Below are positions 52,801-61,261 of a DNA stretch of 64,000 nucleotides, one piece after another (within the stretch, counting starts at the first letter, position 1; every line of letters begins with the position of its first letter). The stretch is from positions 1 to 64,000 of the forward strand of contig CABUPH010000003.1 in the NCBI GenBank assembly GCA_902493375.1, given 5' to 3'. A program made the translations under genes and the position numbers. Below the pieces are notes generated by a model. It worked only from the letters and a program-made list of their open reading frames with translations. It was not told the DNA's origin and did not search any database. This stretch comes from an uncultured Collinsella sp. Lineage in GTDB: Bacteria > Actinomycetota > Coriobacteriia > Coriobacteriales > Coriobacteriaceae.

Positions 52801-55800
52801 ACGGCTGGCTCAAGATTGAGGGCGGCCAGATCGACCAGAACAGCGTTGTATGGAACACGCACGACAACCAAAAGGTCTACGACGGCACCCCGCTCGCCGC
52901 TTTCACCGCGAGCGCGACCGATAAGCATGGCAACCAGCTGAAGGTCGAGTACAGCACTGATGGTGAGACCTGGACGAGCGACCCGTCCCAGATCGCGATT
53001 ACCCACTTTGGCTTCCAGACCGTGCAGCTGCGCGCCACTGGTTCCAACTATGCCAAGGGCGAGTATGCCACCAGCTCCGAGAGTATCGCAATCACCAAGC
53101 GCCTCGTGACCCTGTCTTCTGCGGGCGCCACCAAGCCGTATGACGGCAAGCCGCTTACCAACAAGATTGTCACCGCAACGCCTAAGGGCGAGGGCGTCGG
53201 TTTCGTTGATGGCGAGGGTGTCTCCTTTGACGTCACCGGTTCCCAGACCGAGAAAGGCGAGAGCGACAACACCTTCACGTATAGCTTCAACAAGGACACC
53301 AGCGCGGCTGACTACTGGGTCACGCCCGAGTACGGCAAGTTGATCGTCACCGCCGATGACAACGAAGTTGTCGTCACCGTCACGGAGCACGGCGGCAGTG
53401 CCGAGTACGACGGCACCGAGAAGTCTGTCTCCGGCTATGACTTCAAGGCTTCCAACGAACTGTACAAGGACACCGACTTTACCTTTAGTGGCACCGACAC
53501 CGTCAAGGGAACCAACGTCGGTACCTATGACATGGAGCTCAAATCGAGCGACTTCACTAACAACAACCAGAACTTCTCCAAGGTCACGTTCGTGATTGTC
53601 GACGGCCAGCTCACCATCACGCCCAAGGGCATCAAGGCCGGCGACAACATGGCGGTTGAGGCTCCGGCAGACGTTGTCTACAACGGCAAGTCCCAGCAGC
53701 AGAAGCCTGTTGTCAAGGATGGCGATAAGACGCTTGTCGAGGGCACCGACTATGCGCTCTCTTATAGCGAGGACACCACCAACGCCGGTACCGTTACCGT
53801 GACCGTGACCGGTATGGGCAACTACACCGGAACCACCGAGGTGATCTACCAGATCGCTAAGCGTAAGGTTGCGCTGGAGTCCGAGGGCGGCTCCAAGCCC
53901 TTCGACGGCACGCCGCTTACCAAGCCCGAGGTTGCCGGATGGCAGCAGGCTGGCGACACCGGCTTTGTAACCGGTGAGGTTTCCAATGTTCGTGCCACTG
54001 GCTCCGTGACCACGGTTGCCGAGGGCGAGGTTACCAACACCATTGGTTACGACACCAACGCCAACTTCAAGAAGGGTAACTACAGCATCACCAAGAAGGA
54101 GGGCAAGCTCTCCATCACTTCACTCTCTGCAGAGGATGGCCTTACCATCAAGCCCAAGAACGCCGAGTACACCTACGATGCCGACTCGCATACTGCCGGC
54201 AAGGCCTCGGCGAGTGCCTCTGTCAACGGCATCAAGGTGAATCTCGAGTACCGCGTCAAGGGCAGCGCCGACAGCGAATGGCGCGCCGATCCGTCACAGA
54301 TCACGGCGATTAACGCCGGTACGTTGACGGTCGAGGTTCGTGCTTCTGCCGATAACTACAGTGGATACCAGTACGCTGAGCAGACGCTCACCATCAACAA
54401 GCGCGATGTCGAGCTGACCTCTGCCAGCGCTTCTAAGGTCTACGACGGCACGGCGCTCACCAAAGACTGGGTCGACATGGGCCCCAACCGCAAGGGTACC
54501 GGCTTTATCGGGACCGATCTTGCCGGCGACGGCCAGGTCCACGCGACCGGCTCCCAGACCGAGGTCGGCAGCTCCGACAACACCATTTCTTACCAGCTCA
54601 AGAAAGGTAAAGAGAACAACTACAACATCATGGACAACAAGCTCGGCACCCTTGAGGTGACGGCACAGTCCATCGTGCCCGATCCGGAGAACCCGGATAG
54701 CTACAAGGGCATCACCATCAGCGACCCGTCCAGCTCCGTCTACAACGGCGAGGTGCACAAGTGGGTGCCCGAGGTCAAGGACGCCAAGGGTGTTGCACTC
54801 ACGGAGGGTACCGACTACACGGTTTCCTATGACACCGATAACTTTATCGATGCAAAGAAGATTACGGTGACCATTGCCGGCACGGGCAACTATTGCGGCT
54901 CTGTCACCAAGACCTACAGGATTACCAAGGCGCCCCTTACGGTTAACGCCAAGAGCGCCTCGAAGGTCTACGACGGCAACGAGCTGACCGCCGGCGGCAC
55001 CATCGAGGGCCTCGTGGGCGACGAGACAGCGACTGCCAAGACCGAGGGCTCTCAGACCAAGGTCGGCAGCTCTGATAACAAGTTCGTCGGAATTGAGTGG
55101 GATGGTACCGCCAAGGAGAACAACTACTACATTCGGTCGCAGAATGACGGCGTTCTGACCGTTATCGCCAAGGGTGTTGCTGCTCTTGAGGTCGGTACCT
55201 TGGCAGATGTCGTGTACAGCGGCGTCGACCAGGCGCAGAAGCCCGAGGTCAAGGATGGCGAGAAGACGCTCAAGGAGGGCACCGACTACAAGGTCTCCTT
55301 CTCCAAGGACGTCAAGAACGTCGGCACCGTGACCGTCGCCGTTACCGGCAAAGGCAACTACAACGGCACTGTTGAGCGCACCTACCAGATCACTCCGGCC
55401 ACGCTGACCGTCACCACGCCCACCAAATCCAAGGTCTACAACGGCAAGGCCCTGACCGCCGAGGGCACCGTCTCCGGTTTCGTCAACGGCGAGACGGCCG
55501 CCTTCGCCACCACGGGCTCCCAGACCGAGGTCGGCTCCAGCACAAACACCTACGCCATCGACTGGGGCGCCAAGGAGAGCACCGCCAAGAAGTCCAACTA
55601 CAACGTCAAGGAGAATCTCGGCACCCTTACGGTGACTGAGTTCGCCGGCGAGGTTGTCGCGGCGGCTGGAAACTACAAGGGCGTCTATGACGGCCAGGCG
55701 CATGGCGTCGATGTTACGGTCACCGGCCTGTCCGAGGGTTACACCGTCAAGTCCGCCGTCTCCAACGCCACGGCGACCGACGCTACCGAGGACAAGGTGA

Positions 55801-56513
55801 AGGCCGAGGTCGACGATCTCGTCATCGTTAACGCCGGCGGCGAGGACGTGACTTCCGAGCTCAAGATCACCAAGAAAACGGGTGCTATCGAGATCACGCC
55901 GGCGCCCCTCAAGGTCACCACGTACGGCGCGAAGGCCGAGTACAACGGCCAGGCGCTCACCGCCGGTGGCAAGGTCACGGGCTTCGTGAATAACGAGGCG
56001 GCGTCCTTTGCCACCACCGGTTCCCAGACCGAGGTCGGCAAGAGCAGGAATACCTACAAGATCGACTGGAACGATACCGCCAAGGAGTCCAACTACACCA
56101 TCGAGAAGGACCTCGGCGTCCTCGAGGTCACCAAGAACATGACTGCAGTCATGGTCATCCCGAACGGCGGCAGCAAGGTCTATAACGGCGAGGCCCTCGA
56201 GAGCGATGGCGTGACCACCTACGGCCTGCCTTCCGGCTACACGCTTACGGCTAAGACCAAGGGCTCCGTCACCAACGTCGGCAGCGCGACGGCCGAAGTC
56301 GAGTCCTATACCATCAAGAACGCCGCCGGCAAGGACGTCACCGACCAGTTCGGCAACGTTACGACCGGCAAGGCGACGCTCGAGGTCACCAAGCGCCCCG
56401 TGACGGTTACCTCCGCCACGGACTCCAAGGTCTACGACGGCAACCCGCTTACCAAGCACGAGGCCAGCGTGACCGCCGGTTCGCTCGCCAAGGGCGAGAG
56501 CTTCACATTATGA
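46893..56513 (+). CDS. giant YDG/MBG-repeat surface protein, 5' part (frameshifted)
   Basis: 3206 residues up to a TGA created by a frameshift at 56.51 kb. A long signal peptide (residues 1-46, hydrophobic MTVVVTVAMLVSG) is followed by a Gln/Ser-rich stretch, Ig-like Big domains (~260-410), MucBP-like domains (~540-745, YKDAKTKDKIAEDY and YTVKYLEKGTGREL) and then about 29 YDG/MBG repeats of 80-100 residues. These repeats carry motifs such as PYDGTPLTN, GDGFVxGEG, TGSQTxVGSSxNT and GTLTVT. The repeats are expected to form a fibrous stalk. Codon third positions change from mixed to strongly G/C towards the 3' part. AGGA precedes the ATG. Confidence 0.85.
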   Translation: MRKNDRFEQELNVVGAARRAKAFGIKTMTVVVTVAMLVSGVPTRVIAEGLQEAGVIAAQDSTDQSASSSGQQETAQSNTQEQPQAASEQAAQPSSQDNAATAQNNSTSAQPAPSAQPSQQTATADIALTLNNASITYKGQVVAQPAQKVTAPTSDSFEFTVQPDNGYKLSKVTLTVSGTDRELKADANGLYTVDAADVAQSPRVTLETEQEKAAEPAKEATPIEETEGVDDESAAADQSKDKKSDEKDVNAVDVAAPANAKAADKTVEVGGTVPITSNFGGNSDEWTSSDSKTATVSGSGRSAMVTGKKTGTVTITHKYYGWFGSEKTETFTVQVTPAQPKISGADTVKMGESATFTVSGFEQGQTVQWRSENSNVATVDASGNVTGVHVGKTNIIAYTNNQSVSKQIEVKRDDSSGGYYVYLYTKAEGNTDGLALTVNSSGWYTIGRVWVAGIQNPAQARQNGKSQTNDSFNKTIEALNYPDNIDLYGVNSINLSDINWRASGDYGITLASGANDYPEATGTQWHLDGYVKFDYFGSLIFHYKDAKTKDKIAEDYTTTAKVTDENFDFSSLKISIAGYTYDHADPELVKVEKNQTKEVTLYYNKGTFPYTVKYLEKGTGRELRTEKSGAGEYGSTVTENAKDIDGYELADGTQKQQSIQLGTGDNIITFYYKKAPASYTVNYYWNGTTEKVADSTTVETRYVNDEVTESPIDVAGCTPVSVESKKFKLVKDKSKNEINFYYYKNVELTANSKIVPYNGEQQSVSGFTGAPEGANFSEIKVSASGTNAGTYPANFAEGTVGKVDKTEKYIVANATNGKLVINPVTKQVVITITGHNGGKKYNGEEQSVSGYDVSGLPKGMTKNDITLTGKAEAKGTDAGTYAMGLKASQFSLTSDAAKNFTNVTFEVTDGELTIAKRQVTLTSEDGHKNYDGKTLQRRTNLKVSGDGFVGKDDVLAKDKLTWYDADNILPGTYANKFDPAYTKGTNLDNYEITCEFGKLVVNPRTEKDKYQVTVTANSDTQTYNGDEHSVSGVSGTTYTNKEGAVFTIEGLSANVSGTDAGEYTNKVTGTAVVKDAQGNDVTSQFKVTTADGKLTINKRDVTIKPKDATKDYDGKKLVATDWEVVSGSLGFVEGQGIAKPTYTGSQTKPGSSKSGISKWGYKDNTKADNYNIKTANGMLTVTSRGATQTITVEANSTDATYDGTEHSAKGLKSTTFTVDGETYTVSGLTTDDPAETNAGTYTNNITGTAKVTDADGNDVTSEFKVETKSGTLKIAQAKVTIAPKDASKPYDGTPLVASDFTATGFVGKDGVTNVVYEGSQTDAGNSKSSIVSYEAAEGTNLNNYNITKGTGALTVTATDAAVVVKIKGNTDSKKYSGNEQSVSGYAVTGVTVDGKDSKLYGAKAGTDFTFNGNATAARTDFGTTNMALAADQFRNTNGNFSNVKFEVVEDGSMTITKRNVVLTSATDKKSYDGTALTNDNVAVSGDGFVSGQGFTANVTGSQTDAGWSDNTFTHELTGGATEGENGNYNITTVPGKLTVEAIATPVTVTIVGDQKYGTYNGKALKAEGYTFTSDNKLYTQDKVTFSGTAEVLRTDAGKTEMGLTDKFTNADTTNFKNVTFKVTDGYVDIAKAPVTLTSANLSKPYDGTPLTNGETALKTETGFADGEGATYTFTGSQTIVGSSANAFSYTLNDNTEAENYTIDKTEGTLTVTNRDAKYEITVKAKSNKTTYDGEEHSAKGLEETEFTVDDHKYFVSGLDTENPTEVNAGEYSNNIIGTAKVTDAKGNDVTDQFAVTTENGSLVINKAKVTMKSASDEWTYDGNEHAKHEMESVTGFAEGEGATFAYTGAITNVGETDNTYTYALNANTNADNYTFATPEYGTLTVNPVIDKVTVTITGHQDIKPYNGSEQSVTDYEFVSDNSLYTQDSVKFTGDATAKGTAVGTYNMNLAKEQFSNTNKNFSNVEFVVEDGWLKIEGGQIDQNSVVWNTHDNQKVYDGTPLAAFTASATDKHGNQLKVEYSTDGETWTSDPSQIAITHFGFQTVQLRATGSNYAKGEYATSSESIAITKRLVTLSSAGATKPYDGKPLTNKIVTATPKGEGVGFVDGEGVSFDVTGSQTEKGESDNTFTYSFNKDTSAADYWVTPEYGKLIVTADDNEVVVTVTEHGGSAEYDGTEKSVSGYDFKASNELYKDTDFTFSGTDTVKGTNVGTYDMELKSSDFTNNNQNFSKVTFVIVDGQLTITPKGIKAGDNMAVEAPADVVYNGKSQQQKPVVKDGDKTLVEGTDYALSYSEDTTNAGTVTVTVTGMGNYTGTTEVIYQIAKRKVALESEGGSKPFDGTPLTKPEVAGWQQAGDTGFVTGEVSNVRATGSVTTVAEGEVTNTIGYDTNANFKKGNYSITKKEGKLSITSLSAEDGLTIKPKNAEYTYDADSHTAGKASASASVNGIKVNLEYRVKGSADSEWRADPSQITAINAGTLTVEVRASADNYSGYQYAEQTLTINKRDVELTSASASKVYDGTALTKDWVDMGPNRKGTGFIGTDLAGDGQVHATGSQTEVGSSDNTISYQLKKGKENNYNIMDNKLGTLEVTAQSIVPDPENPDSYKGITISDPSSSVYNGEVHKWVPEVKDAKGVALTEGTDYTVSYDTDNFIDAKKITVTIAGTGNYCGSVTKTYRITKAPLTVNAKSASKVYDGNELTAGGTIEGLVGDETATAKTEGSQTKVGSSDNKFVGIEWDGTAKENNYYIRSQNDGVLTVIAKGVAALEVGTLADVVYSGVDQAQKPEVKDGEKTLKEGTDYKVSFSKDVKNVGTVTVAVTGKGNYNGTVERTYQITPATLTVTTPTKSKVYNGKALTAEGTVSGFVNGETAAFATTGSQTEVGSSTNTYAIDWGAKESTAKKSNYNVKENLGTLTVTEFAGEVVAAAGNYKGVYDGQAHGVDVTVTGLSEGYTVKSAVSNATATDATEDKVKAEVDDLVIVNAGGEDVTSELKITKKTGAIEITPAPLKVTTYGAKAEYNGQALTAGGKVTGFVNNEAASFATTGSQTEVGKSRNTYKIDWNDTAKESNYTIEKDLGVLEVTKNMTAVMVIPNGGSKVYNGEALESDGVTTYGLPSGYTLTAKTKGSVTNVGSATAEVESYTIKNAAGKDVTDQFGNVTTGKATLEVTKRPVTVTSATDSKVYDGNPLTKHEASVTAGSLAKGESFTL

Positions 56514-59500
56514 GTTCACGGGCGAGCAGACCGTCGTCGGCGACACCGCCAACTCCTTCACCGTCAAGGCTGGCGAGAACACGAGCCTCGACAACTACAA
56601 GATCAGCAAGGCGGAGGGAACCCTGACCGTTACGGCCAAGAGCATCGTTCCCGACTCGAGCGACGAGCACAACAAGATGTACGTCGACGCTCCGGCGAGC
56701 GTCAAGTACGACGGTAACGCCCACAAGTGGATTCCGACCGTGAAGGACGGCGACAAGACCCTCAAGGAGGCCGCCGACTACACCGTCTCCTACAGCAAGG
56801 ACGACTTCACGAACGTCACCGGCGTCATCACCGTGACCATCGCCGGCAAGGGCAACTACACCGGCACGGTCACCAGGACCTATGAGATTACCAAGCGCTC
56901 CGTCAAGCTGACGGGCGTCAAGAACGTCTCCAAGGTCTATGACGGCACCGCGCTCGAAGCCAAGGACGTGACCGTGACGGGCGACGGCTTCGTCAAGGAC
57001 GAGGTCACCGACATCAGGGCGACCGGCTCCGTGACCGAGGTCACCGCCGAGCCCGTCGAGAACCCGATTGTCTTTACCGCCGGCAAGGGCTTCAAGGAGG
57101 GCAACTACACGATCGAGAAGGACCCCGGCACGCTCCAGGTCACCGCTCGCTCCATCGATGACACCGCCTACGGCATGAGCGTCAGCAAGCCCGAGTCTGT
57201 CGAGTACGACGGTCAGGCCCATAAGTGGGCGCCGACCGTCAAGGACGGCGAGAAGACGCTCGCCGAGGGCACCGACTACACGGTCGCCTACGGCAAGGAC
57301 GACTTCACGAACGTCACGGGCGAGATCAAGGTGACCGTCACCGGCAAGGGCAACTACGCCGGTTCCGTCGAGCGCGCCTACCAGATCACCCCCGCCCCGC
57401 TTACGGTCGAGACCGAGGGCGCCACGAAGGTCTACGACGGCGAGGCGCTGACCCACGACGTCGCCACCATCAAGGGCCTCAAGAACAAGGAGACCGCGAC
57501 GATCCACGCCACGAGCTCCCAGACCGAGGTCGGCGAGAGCGACAACGGCTATGCCATCACCTGGGACGGATCCGCCCAGAAGGACAACTACACCATCAAG
57601 ACCGAGACGATCGGCAAGCTCGTGGTGAGCGAGACGGCCGTCCAGATCACGGCCACGCCGGTGGATGTCGAGACGACCTATGACGGCAGCGCCCATGGCA
57701 CCACCGTCCAGGTCACCGGCCTGCCCAAGGGCTACACCGTCAAGAAGGCCGAGTCCAAGGCCACGGCGACCAATGTTGCCGACGGCGAGGTTAAGGCCGC
57801 GGTCGACGAGCTCGTCATCGTGAACGCGCATGGCAAGGACGTCACGTCCAAGCTCAACATCAAGCGCGGCACCGCGACGATCAAGATCAACCCCGCCCCG
57901 CTGACGGTTACGACCGACGGCGGCGAGAAGGAGTACGACGGCACGGCGCTGACCGCCAACGGCATTAAGGTCGAGGGCCTCAAGGGCAAGGACTCCGTCT
58001 CTGCCAAGACCACCGGCAGCCGCACCAAGGTCGGCTCCTCTAACAACACCTACGAGATCAACTGGAAGGACACCAAGAAATCCAACTACAAGGTGACCGA
58101 TGTCCTCGGTACGCTCAAGGTCACGCCGTCCACCAAGGCCGTGACGCTTACGAGCGGCTCTGCATCGCATGCCTACAGCGGTCACGCTCTGACGAGCGAT
58201 GAGATCAAGGCCGAGGGCCTGCCCGAGGGCTTTACGGTCAAGGCCAAGATGGACGGTGCTCAGACCGACGCCGGTTCTTCCGAGAACACGGTCAAGAGCT
58301 ACAAGATCCTCGACGCCAAGGGCGACGACGTGACCGACATGTTCGCGAACGTCACCGTCAAGACCGGCACGCTCACGGTTAGCCCGAAGAAGATCACGGT
58401 CGAGACCGAGGGCGCCACCAAGGTATACGACGGCGAGGAGCTCACGAACGAGAACGGTGCCATTCACGGCCTGGTCTCTGGCGAGCACGCCGATGTCGTG
58501 ACCAACGGCACGCAGACCAACGTCGGCTCCAGCGACAACGGCTACACCATCGCCTGGGGTACCGCCAAGGAAGGCAACTATACGATCGCTTCCGATACGC
58601 TCGGCAAGCTTATCGTCACGCCCCAGTCCGTGAACCCGAACGACCCGTCGTACCACAAGCTCCAGGTGAGCAATCCTGCGGATCTGACTTATGACGGCCA
58701 GACCCATAAGTGGGCTCCCGAGGTGAAGGACTTCACCGGTACCGAGCTCAAGGAGGGCGTGGACTACGCGCTCGCCTACGGCACCGATGACTTTATCAAC
58801 GCCGGTTCTATTACGGTGACGGTTGTCGGCAAGGGCAACTACACCGGCACGGTCTCGAGGACTTACCGCATTAAACCGGCACCGGTCTCCATCAAGACCG
58901 AGAGCGCCGCGCGCGTCTACAACGGCAAGGCCCTGACGGCTGGCGGTGCTATCACCGGCCTCGTCAACGGCGAGACGGTCGACTTCCGTGTCACCGGCAG
59001 CCAGACCAAGGTCGGCCATTCGGCGAACGCCTATAAGCTCGCCTGGACCGGCACGGCCCGCGAGACGAACTACACCGTTGTCTCCATCGAGCTCGGTACG
59101 CTGACGGTGACCGAGTCCGAGGACACCGTGGTGGTCACCACGACGGGTGGCACCTTTACCTACGATGGCAACGCGCACGGCGCGACGGTTGCCGTGTCTC
59201 AGCTGCCCGAGGGCTACACCGTTGACGGCACGCCCAGCTCGGACGCAACCGCTACGGATGCGAACGGCGATGGCGTCAAGGCTACGGTGGACCACCTGGT
59301 GATCCGCAACGCCGAGGGCGAGGACGTTACGTCCAAGCTCAACATCAAGAAGGTTGACGGAACCATCAAGGTTCTGCCTGTCGAGCTGACAGTTACGACC
59401 GACTCTGCCACCAAGGTGTACGACGGCACGGCGCTGACTGCCGGCGCCACCGTGACTGGCCTGGTGGGCGATGAGGAGGCAACGCTTGAGGCTACCGGCA

Positions 59501-60110
59501 AGCAGACCCAGGTGGGCTCCTCCAGCAACGGTTACAAGCTGACGTTTGACAAGACGGCCAAGGACAAGAACTACAAGGTTGTCTCCGAGAACCTCGGCAC
59601 GCTTACCGTGACCAAGCAGTCCATCGTTCCGTCCGAACCCGGCACGCCGAACGATAACTACAAGGGCGTTACGGTCGATGATCCCAAGGATGCCGTCTAC
59701 GATGGTGTCGAGCACAAGTGGACGCCCGTTGTGAAGGACGCCGAAGGCAAGGCGCTCGTTGAGGGTACTGACTACGTGGTCTCCTACGACACCGATGACT
59801 TTGTCGATGTCGCGACGATCAACGTGACCATCACCGGCAAGGGTAACTACGCCGGAACGATCGCCAAGAGCTATCGCATCACCAAGGCCCCGCTGCATGT
59901 TGTGACGCGCAGCGCCACCAAGGTCTACGACGGCCAGGCGCTTACAAGCGCAACGGTCACGATCGACGGTCTGGCTAAGCGCGACCGTATTGGCATCGCT
60001 GTCACTGGTAGCCAGACAAACGTCGGTAGTTCGCAGAACACCTACACCATCGACTGGATGCAGACGAGTGCAGATAACTACGAGCTGACCGATGAGCTCG
60101 GTACGCTGAC
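49130..60110 (+). repeat. tandem YDG/MBG protein repeats
   Basis: By eye I count about 43 YDG-type motifs (YDG, YNG and related) in tandem modules across both parts of the adhesin. DNA copies are diverged rather than identical, so this is a protein-level repeat with patches of near-identical DNA (for example around GGCTCCCAGACC words). Confidence 0.85.
56505..56515 (+). other. single-base frameshift in the adhesin gene
   Basis: The sequence CTTCACATTATGAGTTC closes the first frame. Without one T (56508 or 56509) the codons would read ...FTYEFTGEQ and continue without a stop to 60492. The protein before and after the point belongs to one repeat module, so an insertion of one T, real or an artefact, explains the split. 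Confidence 0.85.
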
Positions 60111-60492
60111 GGTTGACGCCGCGCCTGCAAGGCCAACCACCCCGACGACGCCGGTCACCCCGACCACTCCGACGACGCCCACGGTTCCCAACCCGACGCC
60201 TAACGGCTCGGACGGTGGCTCCACCGCGACGACCACGGCGCCCAAGAGCGATGGCTCCTCGGACAGCAACGATCAGGAGCAAAAGGAAGAGAAGATCTTC
60301 GACGCCAAGAACCCGCTGGGTAAGTTCGACGGCAAGAAGGATACCTGCTGGGTCCACTGGTACATGATCATCTGCGCAGTCGCAACTGCGGCATACGGCC
60401 TGTTTGTTGGCCTGCGTCGCGACAAGCACAGCCGTCGCCTGCAAAACGACCTGGACGAGGTCCTTGGCAACGACGACGAGACTCAGGAATAA
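56677..60492 (+). CDS. giant YDG/MBG-repeat surface protein, 3' part
   Basis: 1271 residues from the first ATG after the frameshift; the homologous frame is open from 56515. About 14 more YDG/MBG repeats are followed by a Pro/Thr stalk (PTTPTTPVTPTTP), a Ser/Asp-rich segment and a C-terminal TM helix (YMIICAVATAAYGLFVGL) with a cytosolic tail (RRDKHSRRLQNDLDEVLG). There is no LPXTG motif; anchoring is by the helix. The internal ATG has no ribosome site, so separate translation is unlikely. The repaired gene would encode about 4,532 residues. Confidence 0.8.
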   Translation: MYVDAPASVKYDGNAHKWIPTVKDGDKTLKEAADYTVSYSKDDFTNVTGVITVTIAGKGNYTGTVTRTYEITKRSVKLTGVKNVSKVYDGTALEAKDVTVTGDGFVKDEVTDIRATGSVTEVTAEPVENPIVFTAGKGFKEGNYTIEKDPGTLQVTARSIDDTAYGMSVSKPESVEYDGQAHKWAPTVKDGEKTLAEGTDYTVAYGKDDFTNVTGEIKVTVTGKGNYAGSVERAYQITPAPLTVETEGATKVYDGEALTHDVATIKGLKNKETATIHATSSQTEVGESDNGYAITWDGSAQKDNYTIKTETIGKLVVSETAVQITATPVDVETTYDGSAHGTTVQVTGLPKGYTVKKAESKATATNVADGEVKAAVDELVIVNAHGKDVTSKLNIKRGTATIKINPAPLTVTTDGGEKEYDGTALTANGIKVEGLKGKDSVSAKTTGSRTKVGSSNNTYEINWKDTKKSNYKVTDVLGTLKVTPSTKAVTLTSGSASHAYSGHALTSDEIKAEGLPEGFTVKAKMDGAQTDAGSSENTVKSYKILDAKGDDVTDMFANVTVKTGTLTVSPKKITVETEGATKVYDGEELTNENGAIHGLVSGEHADVVTNGTQTNVGSSDNGYTIAWGTAKEGNYTIASDTLGKLIVTPQSVNPNDPSYHKLQVSNPADLTYDGQTHKWAPEVKDFTGTELKEGVDYALAYGTDDFINAGSITVTVVGKGNYTGTVSRTYRIKPAPVSIKTESAARVYNGKALTAGGAITGLVNGETVDFRVTGSQTKVGHSANAYKLAWTGTARETNYTVVSIELGTLTVTESEDTVVVTTTGGTFTYDGNAHGATVAVSQLPEGYTVDGTPSSDATATDANGDGVKATVDHLVIRNAEGEDVTSKLNIKKVDGTIKVLPVELTVTTDSATKVYDGTALTAGATVTGLVGDEEATLEATGKQTQVGSSSNGYKLTFDKTAKDKNYKVVSENLGTLTVTKQSIVPSEPGTPNDNYKGVTVDDPKDAVYDGVEHKWTPVVKDAEGKALVEGTDYVVSYDTDDFVDVATINVTITGKGNYAGTIAKSYRITKAPLHVVTRSATKVYDGQALTSATVTIDGLAKRDRIGIAVTGSQTNVGSSQNTYTIDWMQTSADNYELTDELGTLTVDAAPARPTTPTTPVTPTTPTTPTVPNPTPNGSDGGSTATTTAPKSDGSSDSNDQEQKEEKIFDAKNPLGKFDGKKDTCWVHWYMIICAVATAAYGLFVGLRRDKHSRRLQNDLDEVLGNDDETQE

Positions 60493-60507
60493 AGGGAGGT
60501 TAGAGCC

Positions 60508-61017
60508 ATGAAGAAGAGCAGCTATCTGGTCCTTGCCGTTTCGGCTTTGGTTTCGATCTTCCTGCTGTACCTGTGGTACTCGCTGGGATTCAACAAGATC
60601 GACAGTCCGCTCGACTTGGTGATTTCCATCATTTGGTGGGTGCTGATCGCCGTGTTGGTTGTTTGGATTAACAAGCTCGAGAAGACGCGCCAGCAGCGTA
60701 TCAGGACGATGTATCTGGCGCCTACGGTTCTGTACAACAGCGAGACGGGCGTTCGTAGGCTGCAAGCGGGTGCGAACGCCGTCGAGGCCATGCGGGAGGT
60801 TCTGGAGGGTCTGGAGTATGGCTTCGATACCCAGGATCTTCCCAGCCGCGACGAAGTCGATTTTGTCTACGTGGTAAAGACCGACGAGTACAAGCCCGCT
60901 CAGGACAAGGACTCCGATCCCACTTGGAAAGGCTCGGTTGTAAAGATTGATCGCGCGGGCGAGAACACCGAGACCGCGTTTGACGGAATCCAACAGCTTT
61001 CTGCGGCCCTGGCGTAG
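60508..61017 (+). CDS. membrane protein co-transcribed with the giant adhesin
   Basis: 169 residues, GGAGG eight bases before the ATG and 15 bases after the adhesin stop. Two TM segments (YLVLAVSALVSIFLLYLWYS and LVISIIWWVLIAVLVVWI) and a cytosolic domain (TMYLAPTVLYNSETGVRRL ... VDFVYVVKTDEY) that I do not recognise. The tight link to a TM-anchored adhesin with a cytosolic tail suggests a partner in its anchoring or presentation, which is inference. Confidence 0.7.
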   Translation: MKKSSYLVLAVSALVSIFLLYLWYSLGFNKIDSPLDLVISIIWWVLIAVLVVWINKLEKTRQQRIRTMYLAPTVLYNSETGVRRLQAGANAVEAMREVLEGLEYGFDTQDLPSRDEVDFVYVVKTDEYKPAQDKDSDPTWKGSVVKIDRAGENTETAFDGIQQLSAALA

Positions 61018-61028
61018 ATGGGGTATGG

Positions 61029-61061
61029 GGGCGAACCTGTGAGAGCGGGTTCGCCCTTTTT
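61029..61061 (+). terminator. terminator of the adhesin unit
   Basis: GGGCGAACC/GGTTCGCCC is followed by TTTTT. Confidence 0.8.
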
Positions 61062-61129
61062 GTTGCCGTTATGGTCAATAGGATGTTTGACCTGCGAGAA
61101 TACGGCAGAAAAAAATTCTCAAATAATTG

Positions 61130-61159
61130 TTGACTCCCATCTTGCAACTAGGCTAATAT
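61130..61159 (+). promoter_or_regulatory. promoter of the tRNA cluster
   Basis: TTGACT (61130-61135) and TAATAT (61154-61159), 18 bases apart, end 14 bases before tRNA-Ile. Confidence 0.75.
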
Positions 61160-61173
61160 ATCCCTTGCGCGAT

Positions 61174-61250
61174 GGACCTGTAGCTCAGTTGGTTAGAGCG
61201 TCCGGCTGATAACCGGGAGGTCACAAGTTCGAATCTTGTCAGGTCCACCA
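61174..61250 (+). tRNA. tRNA-Ile (anticodon GAU), copy 1
   Basis: 77 nt with CCA. The GGACCTG/CAGGTCC acceptor pairs, and the anticodon loop CTGATAA gives GAU. Confidence 0.95.
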
Positions 61251-61261
61251 CTTTCTTTCGC

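Noticed and set aside
50274..53390. Long antisense open frames in the giant adhesin (also 54294-56459 and 56503-60993)
   Set aside because: They mirror the repeat structure and biased codons of the plus-strand gene, have no ribosome sites or recognisable domains, and the plus strand encodes clear YDG/MBG repeats and signal/anchor segments.
56505..56515. Programmed ribosomal frameshift in the adhesin
   Set aside because: No slippery heptamer, internal Shine-Dalgarno or evident stimulatory hairpin at the site; a one-base insertion is simpler.
49130..60110. CRISPR or tandem DNA satellite in the adhesin region
   Set aside because: The repetition is at protein level with open frames throughout; DNA units are diverged and of variable length.
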